From assembly GCF_002723995.1 (NCBI RefSeq), contig NZ_BEWP01000006.1:1-64000 (forward strand): a stretch of DNA of 64,000 bases, written 5' to 3'. The position numbers and the translations under genes are program-made. Below are positions 37,330-45,003 of the stretch, in pieces. Each line of letters starts with the position of its first letter. Position 1 is the stretch's first letter. The notes under the pieces are model-generated. The model did no database searches. It was given only the letters and a program-made list of their open reading frames with translations, and was not told the DNA's origin. The stretch is from Gluconobacter kondonii. Its GTDB lineage: Bacteria > Pseudomonadota > Alphaproteobacteria > Acetobacterales > Acetobacteraceae.

Positions 37330-37381
37330 TGGTGGGCGCGACAGGGATTGAACCTGTGACCCCTGCCGTGTGAAGGCAGGC
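37330..37381 (-). other. Probable attL: 3' half of tRNA-Val(CAC)
   Basis: The minus strand holds a tRNA 3' portion: the anticodon arm with loop TTCACAC (anticodon CAC), T-loop TTCAATC, acceptor GCGCCCA and CCA. The 5' acceptor and D-arm are missing; the sequence beyond 37381 shows no GGGCGC partner. This is the expected left scar of a phage that integrated into a minus-strand tRNA gene. The intact, rebuilt tRNA should lie at the far end of the prophage. Confidence 0.85.
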
Positions 37382-37592
37382 TAAGCCTATCCCTAAGAAA
37401 CTGAAAAGCAATCATTTTATCGATCAATATCGGGCGGTATTGCCTGTTTTTTGCACATAAGCTTCATCTCAAGACCCCCGCCCTGATGACGCAGCGTTCC
37501 CTGCCCTCACCTATGTGTGCGTCGTGTCATCAGAAAATCATTGACGCGGTCCGTTCTGTTCTTCTTCTGTTCTCATTATGGAGGCCAGAAAT
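37382..37592. other. Prophage left-end non-coding region
   Basis: A 211-base stretch without a convincing gene. CTAAG repeats (37381-37398) next to attL could be integrase arm sites. A TTGACG at 37541 resembles a -35 element but has no well-spaced -10. The LexA box is at its right end. Confidence 0.45.
37558..37572 (+). promoter_or_regulatory. LexA box (GTTC-N7-GTTC)
   Basis: GTTC TTCTTCT GTTC matches the alphaproteobacterial SOS box exactly and lies 20 bases before the umuD-like start codon. It indicates LexA repression and DNA-damage induction of the umuDC pair. A third GTTC starts at 37553. Confidence 0.75.
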
Positions 37593-37973
37593 ATGAACTA
37601 CCAAGGCGACCGCACGACCGGCTTCGCATCCCCTGCAGGTGACAATATCGAAGGCACGATCGACCTGATGTCGGCCGCCCTCGATCTGCGACAGCCAAGC
37701 CGGTACCCGGTTCGCGTGGAAGGCGATGCCCTTCTTGGACGCTCCATCCGGCATGGCGACATCCTGGTCGTGGACTCGGCCGTGGCGCCCCGGGCTGGAG
37801 TCGTGGTGGTTGCCAGCGTCGGTGACGAACTGCGAGTCTGTGAACTGACCCAGCGAGCTGGAGAATGGTGGCTGCGGTCGTCTTCTCCCCAGGCGTCGTC
37901 CATTCAGGTCGATGACGATACGGATGTCGCCATCTGGGCCGTGGCCACCGGCCTGGTCCGAACGGACGTGTGA
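37593..37973 (+). CDS. UmuD'-like protein without protease residues
   Basis: A 126-residue UmuD homologue, the accessory subunit of polymerase V. Homology is clear from GFASPAGDNIEGTIDL and IRHGDILVVDSAV. Compared with E. coli UmuD, the N-terminal arm before the cleavage Gly is only 9 residues instead of 24, catalytic Ser60 is Ala46 (VEGDALLG) and Lys97 is Cys83 (LRVCEL). It therefore resembles the processed UmuD' form and cannot self-cleave by the known mechanism. ATG 37593 has GGAGG upstream. umuC overlaps its stop. Confidence 0.85.
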   Translation: MNYQGDRTTGFASPAGDNIEGTIDLMSAALDLRQPSRYPVRVEGDALLGRSIRHGDILVVDSAVAPRAGVVVVASVGDELRVCELTQRAGEWWLRSSSPQASSIQVDDDTDVAIWAVATGLVRTDV

Positions 37974-39232
37974 TGCGTGTCTACGGGCTGATCGACGGCA
38001 ATTCGTTCTACTGCTCCTGCCAGCGCGCGTTTGAGCCTCGCCTGAAGCACAGGCCCGTTGTGGTGCTCAGCAACAATGACGGTTGCGCCATTGCGCGGAC
38101 CCGCGAGGCCAAGGCGCTTGGTGTCAAAATGGGAGACGCCTGGCACATCGCCCGCAAACGTCCCGAGAGCCAGTCGATCGTCTGGTACTCCTCGAACTAT
38201 GCGCTGTATGCCGACATGTCGCGGCGGATGTATCAGGTCCTGGCAGAGCGACTGCCAGCCGTAGAGCCATATTCGATCGATGAGATGTTTCTTGATCTGA
38301 GTGACCTGCCCGGAGATCTGCATGAGCGCTGCCGGCAGATCCGCCAGGACGTGGCCGATCACGCGAAGATTCCCACCTGTATCGGCTGGGGACCGACCAA
38401 GACGATCGCCAAGCTGGCGAATGGTCTCGCCAAGGATCACGTAGAACTGGACGGTCTGTGCGACCTAACAGACCCGGCCGTGCGCAAGGACTGGTATTGC
38501 CGGACAAGCATCGATGAAGTCTGGGGTATCGGCCGACAGACGAAGCAAAAGCTGTTGGGAGCAGGCATCAAGACGATCGCCGACTTCGTGGCCCTCGACG
38601 CAAAGACCGTGCGCCAGATGCTGACAGTCGTGGGCGCCCGAGTTCAGGCTGAACTGCGCGGCCAGTCGTGTCTGCCTCTGTCAGATATCGCCGCCACCCG
38701 CAAAAGCATCGCCTCGACCCGGACGTTCGGCCGCCTGCTTCTAAAATGGGAGGAGATCCGGGAGGCTATTGCACACTATGCGAACAGGGCTGCGGAGAAA
38801 CTGAGAGAAGATGGACTGGAAGCGGCACATCTGTCCGTCCTGATGCAGACCAATCCGCATAATGGCGACCCCTGGTACGCCAAGCACGCGGCCGTCACGA
38901 TCGAGCCGACGTCTGATGCTCGAGATCTGATCCGGCATGCCACAGCACTCGGACGTGCCATCTGGCTTCCGGGCTATCGGTATTTCAAGGCTGGCGTCGT
39001 TCTGTCGGACTTGCGCCCTGCTGGTAGTCAGGGCCTGATGTTCGCATTCCGGGATCCGGTCCAGTCTGCCACGGTCATGGCCGCAATGGATGCAGTGAAT
39101 GCCCGTTTTGGAAGTGGGACACTCCGCCCGGGATCAACGGGACTGAAGCGGACATGGTCGCCGCGACAGTCCCTGTTGTCAGCCCGTTACACGACCCGGT
39201 TGGAGGAGATCGTGAGGGCAAGGAGTTGGTAG
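37973..39232 (+). CDS. umuC: DNA polymerase V catalytic subunit UmuC
   Basis: A 419-residue Y-family polymerase for translesion synthesis. Catalytic acidic residues are present: VYGLIDGNSFYCSCQ at the start and YSIDEMFLDLSDLP near residue 100. Helix-hairpin-helix EVWGIGRQTKQKLLGAGI and a little-finger domain follow, so it appears intact. It starts in the umuD stop (TGATG), making an SOS-controlled operon. Being on a prophage, it may raise mutation rate or help phage DNA survive damage. Confidence 0.93.
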   Translation: MRVYGLIDGNSFYCSCQRAFEPRLKHRPVVVLSNNDGCAIARTREAKALGVKMGDAWHIARKRPESQSIVWYSSNYALYADMSRRMYQVLAERLPAVEPYSIDEMFLDLSDLPGDLHERCRQIRQDVADHAKIPTCIGWGPTKTIAKLANGLAKDHVELDGLCDLTDPAVRKDWYCRTSIDEVWGIGRQTKQKLLGAGIKTIADFVALDAKTVRQMLTVVGARVQAELRGQSCLPLSDIAATRKSIASTRTFGRLLLKWEEIREAIAHYANRAAEKLREDGLEAAHLSVLMQTNPHNGDPWYAKHAAVTIEPTSDARDLIRHATALGRAIWLPGYRYFKAGVVLSDLRPAGSQGLMFAFRDPVQSATVMAAMDAVNARFGSGTLRPGSTGLKRTWSPRQSLLSARYTTRLEEIVRARSW

Positions 39233-39352
39233 CTTCATCTTCTGTGTTATTCGTAGTTTTAAATTATATACTGGGGTTTTTAAGCAAGAATTAAATTATT
39301 ACTTATAATTTTAAATCACAATAAAATGAAATCCGCCTTCGTTCGCGAAGCC

Positions 39353-41005
39353 TCAAAGAGGAATTCCGCGTCTTGATTTATCTTTAATCCAAGACGCAAC
39401 TTTGTCGAGGAATACCCAGACGTCGTCGTTAGAGGGAAGAACATAATTCTCATCTTTGGGATCGCTTCCCAGCGCCTCGAATATATTGCGCAACCACCTT
39501 TTTTTGGTTCTATTGATTTTTAATTTCGGCAGCCAGTGTTCGACTTCCCCGTTTTGCAGGACAAAGAAACCATATTTGTCCAGTGTCTCAAAAAGATTCT
39601 CAGCCCGCTCCCTCGCAACATTTTCAAGGAGAAGAATTCCTCCACCTGATTTGGGGTCCTTGCCGGCTGAGGTAAGATCATCCCAGACGACTTTGCGCTG
39701 CGATCTTATGGAGTCATGCGGTTTTGGATAGTATGTGGCATCCAAAAGAACGGAAAAATTGGTTTTAGGATTGAGGGCGTCGATGTCAACTATGATCGCA
39801 ACAGGTATTCCAAGCGCCCGAAGCGGACCCACGATTTTATTAACTGAATCCTTACCGTTGGCGTTTAAGAAAAGGGTATTCGGTGCTCCTCGCCCAGATC
39901 CCGTTTCTAGAAGCCTCTCGTTAAGCTCTTGGTAGAAAGCGCGATCCGAATCCGCTTCGGCAACCACGACGCCTTCGTAGAAGACGCCGGACAAAGCATT
40001 TGCAGACCGTAGAAGTGGCTCTTGCATCATGGCACGTATGTCGTCGTTCGAAAGCATCCGAGCGGTAGCACTGCCTTGCTGATAGGTCAGGCGCACAACA
40101 TTTGCGTTCACGCCAGACTGGATTGCTCCCATCAAAAACTGGCTGCTGTGGGTCGATACAAAAACCTGCTTGTCACCTTTGCTCGCAGCCTGAGCAAGTT
40201 CGCGACCAAGATTGTAGGCCAACGCGGGATGCAAAAAGGCTTCCGGCTCGTCGATAATCACGATCTTCGGGTCGCCGACACGTAACGCTAACAACATGCC
40301 TGTAAAGGCCTTTATTCCATCACTCGTCTCATCGATGGTACGAGCCTTAGCCATCCATTCGAGTGTGGCCTTCTCGACGGAACGCTCGTTTGGGGGCGGT
40401 GTATTTCCATACCGCAATTTGATTAGCGCTCCTTCAGAAATGTCGAGGCCAAGATAAAGGCCGAACGCTTCGAAGAGAACATCCCGCAGCGACTGCCGAC
40501 AAGCATCGTCCGTTAGCAGTTTAGCAAAATCACTTTGCGGATTCTTTAGGTCGCCCCTGTCTTGTGCTGTTATCAAACGAATTCTATTCTCTCCGTTGAG
40601 AATGAGTACACGATCAGCTGCATAGTTTTGAGCGAAACAATTTATATCCACATCAGGATCATGTAGTGCTTGACGGAAGGCAGAGATATCTACTAATCTC
40701 CTATGATTTCCAATGCTGATATATTCCCAGCCAGGTGATTTCTGGTTTGTCAAAGTGTGGGTGTGATCTATTAATTCTTTAAGAATCGTTTCGATTTCTT
40801 CAGTTGACTGTCCGTTAAATTTGAGATCAGCAAGAATTGAGCCTCTAGGAATTCCTGATTTACTGAATTCAGCAATTTCGCTTAGGATCATACTTTTTCC
40901 TGAGTTGTTTGGCCCAACAAAAATGGTAATGCCAGGCTCATTCAACACCAGTGGCTCAGCCCCTTGGCTAGCACCAAAACGCAATCTTAATTCCTTAATA
41001 AGCAC
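39353..41005 (-). CDS. OLD-family ATPase/TOPRIM nuclease
   Basis: A 550-residue protein. The N-terminal ABC-like ATPase has Walker A GPNNSGKS (residues 31-38), Walker B KIVIIDEPEAFLHPALA and the H-loop VFVSTHSSQFL. The C-terminal TOPRIM domain has VVAEADSDRAFYQELN and IIVDIDAL acidic motifs. This matches class 1 OLD nucleases, named for the P2 prophage exclusion gene. No UvrD-like GajB partner is adjacent. The DNA is AT-richer than the late genes and stands alone between AT-rich gaps, like a cargo gene. A role in excluding other phages is inferred. Confidence 0.8.
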   Translation of the reverse strand: MLIKELRLRFGASQGAEPLVLNEPGITIFVGPNNSGKSMILSEIAEFSKSGIPRGSILADLKFNGQSTEEIETILKELIDHTHTLTNQKSPGWEYISIGNHRRLVDISAFRQALHDPDVDINCFAQNYAADRVLILNGENRIRLITAQDRGDLKNPQSDFAKLLTDDACRQSLRDVLFEAFGLYLGLDISEGALIKLRYGNTPPPNERSVEKATLEWMAKARTIDETSDGIKAFTGMLLALRVGDPKIVIIDEPEAFLHPALAYNLGRELAQAASKGDKQVFVSTHSSQFLMGAIQSGVNANVVRLTYQQGSATARMLSNDDIRAMMQEPLLRSANALSGVFYEGVVVAEADSDRAFYQELNERLLETGSGRGAPNTLFLNANGKDSVNKIVGPLRALGIPVAIIVDIDALNPKTNFSVLLDATYYPKPHDSIRSQRKVVWDDLTSAGKDPKSGGGILLLENVARERAENLFETLDKYGFFVLQNGEVEHWLPKLKINRTKKRWLRNIFEALGSDPKDENYVLPSNDDVWVFLDKVASWIKDKSRRGIPL

Positions 41006-41137
41006 CGCAAGTCCCTTTCAATATTGATCTCTAGACAAGAGAAATTGATTGGCCTGTCAATGCTGTCGTGTCGCACGCTCTCAACTGCAAGGAATTGCAG
41101 GTATATCTTGGAAGTTCTTGGCTTAACACATACGTTC

Positions 41138-41737
41138 CTACTCCTTGCTGAACCCTAAAAACGGTCTGGTATTCGTTTCGCAAGAGGACGGGATAGCCGC
41201 GATTAGAAACTCGATATGCGCTGCCAGGGCTGTCCGGTCTGCTTCAACCCGCTCAGCCACGCGCTCCCGCACAGCATCATTCTGCCCTAGCAACGCCCCG
41301 GCATAACCGACCCCTCGTCCTGCCTCGGCATCAGCCAGCGCCGACAGCGGCACAAACTGCACTGGCACGTTCAGGGTTTGGCCTTTCGTCCGACTGGCAT
41401 CCGCCTGCAATCCGAAGACAGGCAGGGCCGAGGACGCCGAGACGGAGAAGGATCCCGACTGGCTGAACGTGCCAGACAGATCCATCGTCACCGGCCCGGC
41501 AATCATCGCCACGACCGGATCGGACGTGTTCTGCGCACACTGAAGCGCACGGACGTTCGCATCGAACCGGGCGGCCTGATCGGCGGTCCAGTGCTGCACA
41601 CCCGAGACGCTGACCACGCCTGCCTTCGTCAGATCGGCCTGAACACCCGCAATGGCCTGGCTGATCGTGACGGACGACACGGATCCGGCCGAGCACGCGG
41701 AAAGGGCCAGAAGCGCGCAGAGTGCGAGGATCCTCAT
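41138..41737 (-). CDS. Phage-encoded lipoprotein, unknown function
   Basis: A 199-residue protein with a clear lipoprotein signal and lipobox LSAC near residue 15. The mature part is rich in S, A and V, with a stretch that looks beta-rich (MDLSGTFSQSGSFSVSASSA) and a helical tail. It overlaps the papain-like gene by 4 bases and is the last gene of the late block. It is not the usual size for a lipoprotein spanin. Confidence 0.65.
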   Translation of the reverse strand: MRILALCALLALSACSAGSVSSVTISQAIAGVQADLTKAGVVSVSGVQHWTADQAARFDANVRALQCAQNTSDPVVAMIAGPVTMDLSGTFSQSGSFSVSASSALPVFGLQADASRTKGQTLNVPVQFVPLSALADAEAGRGVGYAGALLGQNDAVRERVAERVEADRTALAAHIEFLIAAIPSSCETNTRPFLGFSKE

Positions 41738-42483
41738 GCCGCCCTCACTTCTGCCAGCAGCGCCTCGAAATCCTCCCCGGTCGGCGCCGTGCCGGGAATG
41801 CCCAGCCAGTTCTCGCGCGACAGCAGGCCGTAAGCCTCATCCGCAATCCGCGTGAAGGTGTCCCACGGCATGAAAGTCCGCGTGCCCCAGGTGTTGAAGA
41901 ACACGCCTTCTGGATTGTAGCCGACAAGCGCGATGGCATGGCCGCCCGCAGGTGTATGGTCTGAAAGCGCATCCCAGTCCCATGTCTCGCCCAGACCCAG
42001 CTCAAGGAAGCCTTGCGGCACCTGCACACCCGCCAGCACGCCGCCCAGATAGGCAATGGCACGACGGATGCCCAAGACGTCAGTCGGCGCAATCGATCCA
42101 TAGGCGGTCAGGTAATCGCGGGTCTGTCCCGGCCGGAGTAATCCATTGCGGCGCCAGGCGTTGAGTTCGTCTAGAAGGATGGTGCCCGGATCGTACCCGG
42201 TTTCGGCATTGAAGCCTGTCAGCGCCGCATAATTCGCCAGAACCGTTTCGGTCGAGAGCATCACAAGGCTCTGCGCGGCTTTCGTCCAGGTCGCCACCAG
42301 AGCAGCATGGGCAGCAAAGGCACAGCAGCCGAAGCGGTCATTGCCCCACATCTGATAGGGGACATTTTGCGACCAGTCCCGCGCGGCAGGCACGGCCGGC
42401 AGACGCACGGCCAGCACCCGGCCGAGGCGATAGGTCCGCGGGTCATGTTTCGGGGCGCGCTTGCCCAGTTTTCTGTCCTGCAT
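41734..42483 (-). CDS. Papain-like cysteine peptidase domain protein
   Basis: A 249-residue protein with the papain triad in order: Cys54 in NDRFGCCAFAAHA, His182 in GGHAIALVGYN and Asn197 in FFNTWGT. The oxyanion Gln position, six before the Cys, appears to be Asn. No signal peptide is seen. It lies between two lipoprotein genes at the end of the late operon. It may cut a phage or host protein or peptidoglycan crosslink; the target is unknown. Confidence 0.72.
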   Translation of the reverse strand: MQDRKLGKRAPKHDPRTYRLGRVLAVRLPAVPAARDWSQNVPYQMWGNDRFGCCAFAAHAALVATWTKAAQSLVMLSTETVLANYAALTGFNAETGYDPGTILLDELNAWRRNGLLRPGQTRDYLTAYGSIAPTDVLGIRRAIAYLGGVLAGVQVPQGFLELGLGETWDWDALSDHTPAGGHAIALVGYNPEGVFFNTWGTRTFMPWDTFTRIADEAYGLLSRENWLGIPGTAPTGEDFEALLAEVRAA

Positions 42484-42497
42484 GGGATCTCCGGAAA

Positions 42498-42532
42498 CAA
42501 AAAAAGAGGGGAGCAGCTGAAGCCGCTCCCCT
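42498..42532 (-). terminator. Hairpin module before the papain-like gene
   Basis: On the minus strand AGGGGAGC pairs with GCTCCCCT, then seven U, then CCGGAGATCCC and the ATG at 42483. It is a strong terminator shape only 15 bases from the start codon. Confidence 0.75.
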
Positions 42533-42555
42533 TGGGGCTGGTCAGGATCGAAAGA

Positions 42556-43056
42556 TCAGACGCCCTGATAGATCCGGGCGCGGACCAGCTCCGGCGACTG
42601 GAGAGGTGCGGCATAGGACGCAGCCGTGACACCGGCCAAAGACTCGACCAGCGGAATCATCGCCTGGACGGTCTGCATGTAGGTGGCAGCCGAGGGCGAG
42701 TAGACCTTCACGATCGGCGTTGCGATCGCCAGCAGAGTTTCGAGATCCGCGCCGAGTGACTTGGCCCAGTCCTTGCCGGTCGCGACTGTAATCGAGCCAT
42801 TGGAGTTGGCGGCCACCTGTGCGGACACGCTGCGGATCTGCGCGACCAGGTTGTCGAACTTCGCCTTGTCAGAGGCGGAGAGATGGCTTTCCAGTTCGGG
42901 AATGCCCTCGATCGCCTGGACGGCATAGGCGATGGCTGCGGCGTCATTGTTGAGCGCGGCCGTGTTGAAGGTCGCCGTGTTTGCGGTCGTGGTGCAGGCC
43001 GCCGTGGAGCCGAGAAGAAGGGCACCGAGGCTGAGGGCGAGAAAGCGATTACGCAT
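42556..43056 (-). CDS. Phage-encoded lipoprotein, helical
   Basis: A 166-residue protein with lipoprotein signal (LALSLGALLLGSTAAC, Cys near residue 21). The mature part is helical, with KAKFDNLVAQIRSVSAQVAA and a moderately hydrophobic C-terminal region, and has no recognised domain. The frame begins at 43071, but GGAG lies between that ATG and the ATG at 43056, so 43056 is chosen. Confidence 0.65.
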   Translation of the reverse strand: MRNRFLALSLGALLLGSTAACTTTANTATFNTAALNNDAAAIAYAVQAIEGIPELESHLSASDKAKFDNLVAQIRSVSAQVAANSNGSITVATGKDWAKSLGADLETLLAIATPIVKVYSPSAATYMQTVQAMIPLVESLAGVTAASYAAPLQSPELVRARIYQGV

Positions 43057-43071
43057 GATGTCTCCAGACAT

Positions 43072-43094
43072 AAAAAAACCGCCTCAGAGGGCGG
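43072..43094 (-). terminator. Hairpin module before the helical lipoprotein gene
   Basis: On the minus strand CCGCC/GGCGG arms around a six-base loop are followed by seven U, then TCTGGAGA and ATG 43056. It is one of six similar modules in the late region. Confidence 0.75.
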
Positions 43095-43139
43095 CGGAAG
43101 AAAGAGCGGTCTGACAGGCGGGAGCCTGCCTCCTTCGGG

Positions 43140-43475
43140 TCAGGCGGTCGATTTGGGCGGCTCGCCTGCCTTGGGATGGGTGGACGCCGGATCGAGGCCC
43201 AGCTTGGCCGCCTCGATCGTGCGGCTGGCCTCGGCCGGGATCATCAGCGCCTTGGCATCGGGCTGATAGGCGTTCGTGTTCCAGCCCTTCGACTGTGCCA
43301 GGCTGGAAACAACCTTGTAGAGCAGCGACAGCCTGCTTCCGGCCGCAGGAGGTTTCCAGAAGCGCATGACCAGAGCGGCCGCTGCGATCAGGAAGGTCAG
43401 GATCGAGACGATGTCTCCCGCATACCGCGCAGGCAGGTACGGCAGGACCGTCTGGAACAGAGTTGTCCAGTCCAT
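43140..43475 (-). CDS. Holin-like small membrane protein
   Basis: A 111-residue protein. One membrane helix (VSILTFLIAAAALVMRFW, about residues 23-40) follows a short N-terminal amphipathic part, then a hydrophilic tail ending in PPKST. It directly follows the lysozyme gene, the usual place for a holin. Function is inferred from position and shape. ATG 43475 has TCTGGAGA upstream. Confidence 0.55.
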   Translation of the reverse strand: MDWTTLFQTVLPYLPARYAGDIVSILTFLIAAAALVMRFWKPPAAGSRLSLLYKVVSSLAQSKGWNTNAYQPDAKALMIPAEASRTIEAAKLGLDPASTHPKAGEPPKSTA

Positions 43476-43493
43476 GGGTGTTCTCCAGATATG

Positions 43494-43514
43494 AAAAAAC
43501 CGCCTCGAGGGCGG
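43494..43514 (-). terminator. Hairpin module before the holin-like gene
   Basis: CCGCC/GGCGG around TCGAG, followed on the minus strand by six U, then the ATATCTGGAGA ribosome site and ATG 43475. The 3' end of the lysozyme gene (43526) is 12 bases before the hairpin. Confidence 0.75.
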
Positions 43515-43525
43515 CATCAGAATTT

Positions 43526-44029
43526 TCAGGCAGAGAGGAGCGTGTCCGTTGGTACGGATTGCCTCCCGAGGAAGACATCCCGCTCATAGGCGCGACGTTT
43601 GGCGAGGCCGGGCAGCTCAACCAGATGACCCCGAACGGTGGCCTTGTCCCAGCGCAGCAGTTCGTCGGCCGCCCCGGTATAATCTCCGGCATTCAGCTTG
43701 CGCAGCAGAGTCGAGCTTTCGACGGCAACGGTCCCGACATTGTACTGCCAAGACAGCAGGGCGGCGCGCTGGACGTCCGACAGCGGCACCTGAACCAAGC
43801 GGGACAGCGCTGCATCAAACGTCGTCACGGCCAGAAGCAGGAGACTGTCAGCGGCTGCCTTATCGATGGGTGCAGTCCGGGCCGTGATTGGCTGTCCGTT
43901 GGCCAGCCAGCGGCTGCCATACCCGATCGTCCAGTATCCGGCGGGACAGACATAGGGCTTCGACCGAAAACCTTCGAACCCAGGCAGCCGCAGCAGCGCC
44001 GTGGCCAGAACGATGGCAGTGTCATACAT
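43526..44029 (-). CDS. Phage lysozyme, GH24
   Basis: A 167-residue endolysin. The catalytic pattern is E19, C28, T34 (GFEGFRSKPYVCPAGYWTIG), the E-8-C-5-T variant of the T4 lysozyme E-D-T triad. The family cleaves the glycan strand of peptidoglycan for host lysis. The N-terminus is only mildly hydrophobic (AIVLATALL) and could be a weak signal-anchor, but this is uncertain. It starts after a hairpin module. Confidence 0.9.
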   Translation of the reverse strand: MYDTAIVLATALLRLPGFEGFRSKPYVCPAGYWTIGYGSRWLANGQPITARTAPIDKAAADSLLLLAVTTFDAALSRLVQVPLSDVQRAALLSWQYNVGTVAVESSTLLRKLNAGDYTGAADELLRWDKATVRGHLVELPGLAKRRAYERDVFLGRQSVPTDTLLSA

Positions 44030-44043
44030 GGGGGATTTTCCAT

Positions 44044-44067
44044 AAAAAAAAGCCGCCCGATTAGCGG
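44044..44067 (-). terminator. Hairpin module before the lysozyme gene
   Basis: CCGC (44053-44056) and GCGG (44064-44067) form a short stem, followed on the minus strand by eight U, then ATGGAAAATCCCCC and ATG 44029. It is the weakest stem of the six. Confidence 0.6.
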
Positions 44068-44228
44068 TATGTTGCGCCTAAGAAAATAGGTACGAAACGG
44101 TTATTATAATAACGAAATACATAAAATTTTGCGGAATAGTGGAATGCAATGGTTTTTATTTTTCCTTAAAGGAAATCATTTTTTGTCGTAGGATGTTTAT
44201 GACCAAAATGAGGTTAGGATAAAAATAC

Positions 44229-44510
44229 ATGCCTAGATTCACTGTTCGTGTCGAACTTCATAATGCCCAACCCCAAGATTACGAACTTCTGCATGAAGAA
44301 ATGCTAAAATTTCATTTTAAGAGAACCATTGAGGGTACCGATGGAACGATCTATAAATTACCAACCGCCGAATACAATATAATTAGCGCCGATACTGGCG
44401 AAGAGGTTCGTTCAAATGCATTTCAAGCAACTAAAAATATTGGGAAGTATGCATCTGTATTGGTAACCAAATCTGATGGAATATTTTGGATTAATCTTGA
44501 TGAAGAATAA
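44229..44510 (+). CDS. GhoS/DUF2622-like small protein
   Basis: A 93-residue protein, the only plus-strand gene inside the late block. RFTVRVELHNAQPQDYELLH, then YKLPTAEYN and SVLVTKSDGIFWIN fit the DUF2622 family, which includes the Cas2-like antitoxin endoribonuclease GhoS. No GhoT-type toxin gene is next to it. Its AT-rich DNA and spacers on both sides mark it as a separately acquired cargo gene. Confidence 0.55.
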   Translation: MPRFTVRVELHNAQPQDYELLHEEMLKFHFKRTIEGTDGTIYKLPTAEYNIISADTGEEVRSNAFQATKNIGKYASVLVTKSDGIFWINLDEE

Positions 44511-44568
44511 GGTAATTATTTTCCTTATTTATAATTATATAACACTATAATTTTATCTTTATCTACTA

Positions 44569-44907
44569 TCATCTTCCAATCGACACCACCAAATGAACCA
44601 CCCCGGACCCAAGGATTGACGTCGCCAGAGTAACGAGTGCCGTGACCACGGCCTTGCCGCCCATGACGCGATCAAACTTGGATCCGAGGGCTTTGATCCC
44701 TGCCTCCAGTTCTTCTTTCAGGTCTTTGATCTGGGTGCGCAGGGACGCGATTTCCGAGCGCATCTCGGCGCGCAGATCAGACTGATTGTCTCCCAGGGCC
44801 GAGACCAGCGTTTCCAGTTTGAGAACCCGATCTTCCAGAGCACGGATGATGATGTCCTTGTCAGAGAGTGCTTTGTCGATCGGGGCAGTCATGGCGGTAT
44901 CAGGCAT
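44569..44907 (-). CDS. Coiled-coil protein with C-terminal membrane helix
   Basis: A 112-residue protein. Residues 15-80 are a strongly charged coiled coil (IIIRALEDRVLKLETLVSAL and on), and the end is one membrane helix (VVTALVTLATSILGSGVVHL). The layout resembles XhlA/holin-accessory proteins. ATG 44907 with GGAAAA before it is preferred to the 44934 start. It lies between the fibre gene and the lysozyme. Confidence 0.55.
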   Translation of the reverse strand: MPDTAMTAPIDKALSDKDIIIRALEDRVLKLETLVSALGDNQSDLRAEMRSEIASLRTQIKDLKEELEAGIKALGSKFDRVMGGKAVVTALVTLATSILGSGVVHLVVSIGR

Positions 44908-44918
44908 GGTTTTTCCAT

Positions 44919-44940
44919 AAAAAAACCGCCTCATGGGCGG
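44919..44940 (-). terminator. Hairpin module before the coiled-coil gene
   Basis: CCGCC/GGCGG with a five-base loop, then seven U on the minus strand, then ATGGAAAAACC and ATG 44907. Confidence 0.75.
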
Positions 44941-45003
44941 CGGCTGTCTGTCAGGTTGTTCATCAGGTCATTTTGTTGGGTTATTGCTCTGAGTATTAAC
45001 CTC

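Noticed and set aside
37320-37405. A complete tRNA-Val gene
   Set aside because: Only the anticodon arm, T-arm and acceptor 3' strand are present; no D-arm or matching 5' acceptor can be found beyond 37381.
37541-37579. A sigma-70 promoter TTGACG/CATTAT for umuDC
   Set aside because: The two elements are 27 bases apart, too far for a standard promoter; only the LexA box is supported.
39233-39352. A small gene in the AT-rich gap between umuC and the OLD-like gene
   Set aside because: No open frame with a ribosome site was seen; it reads as a convergent spacer.
43526-44029. Lysozyme inactivated by loss of the catalytic Asp
   Set aside because: Cys at this position is a known working variant (E-8-C-5-T) of GH24 endolysins, and the Glu and Thr are present.
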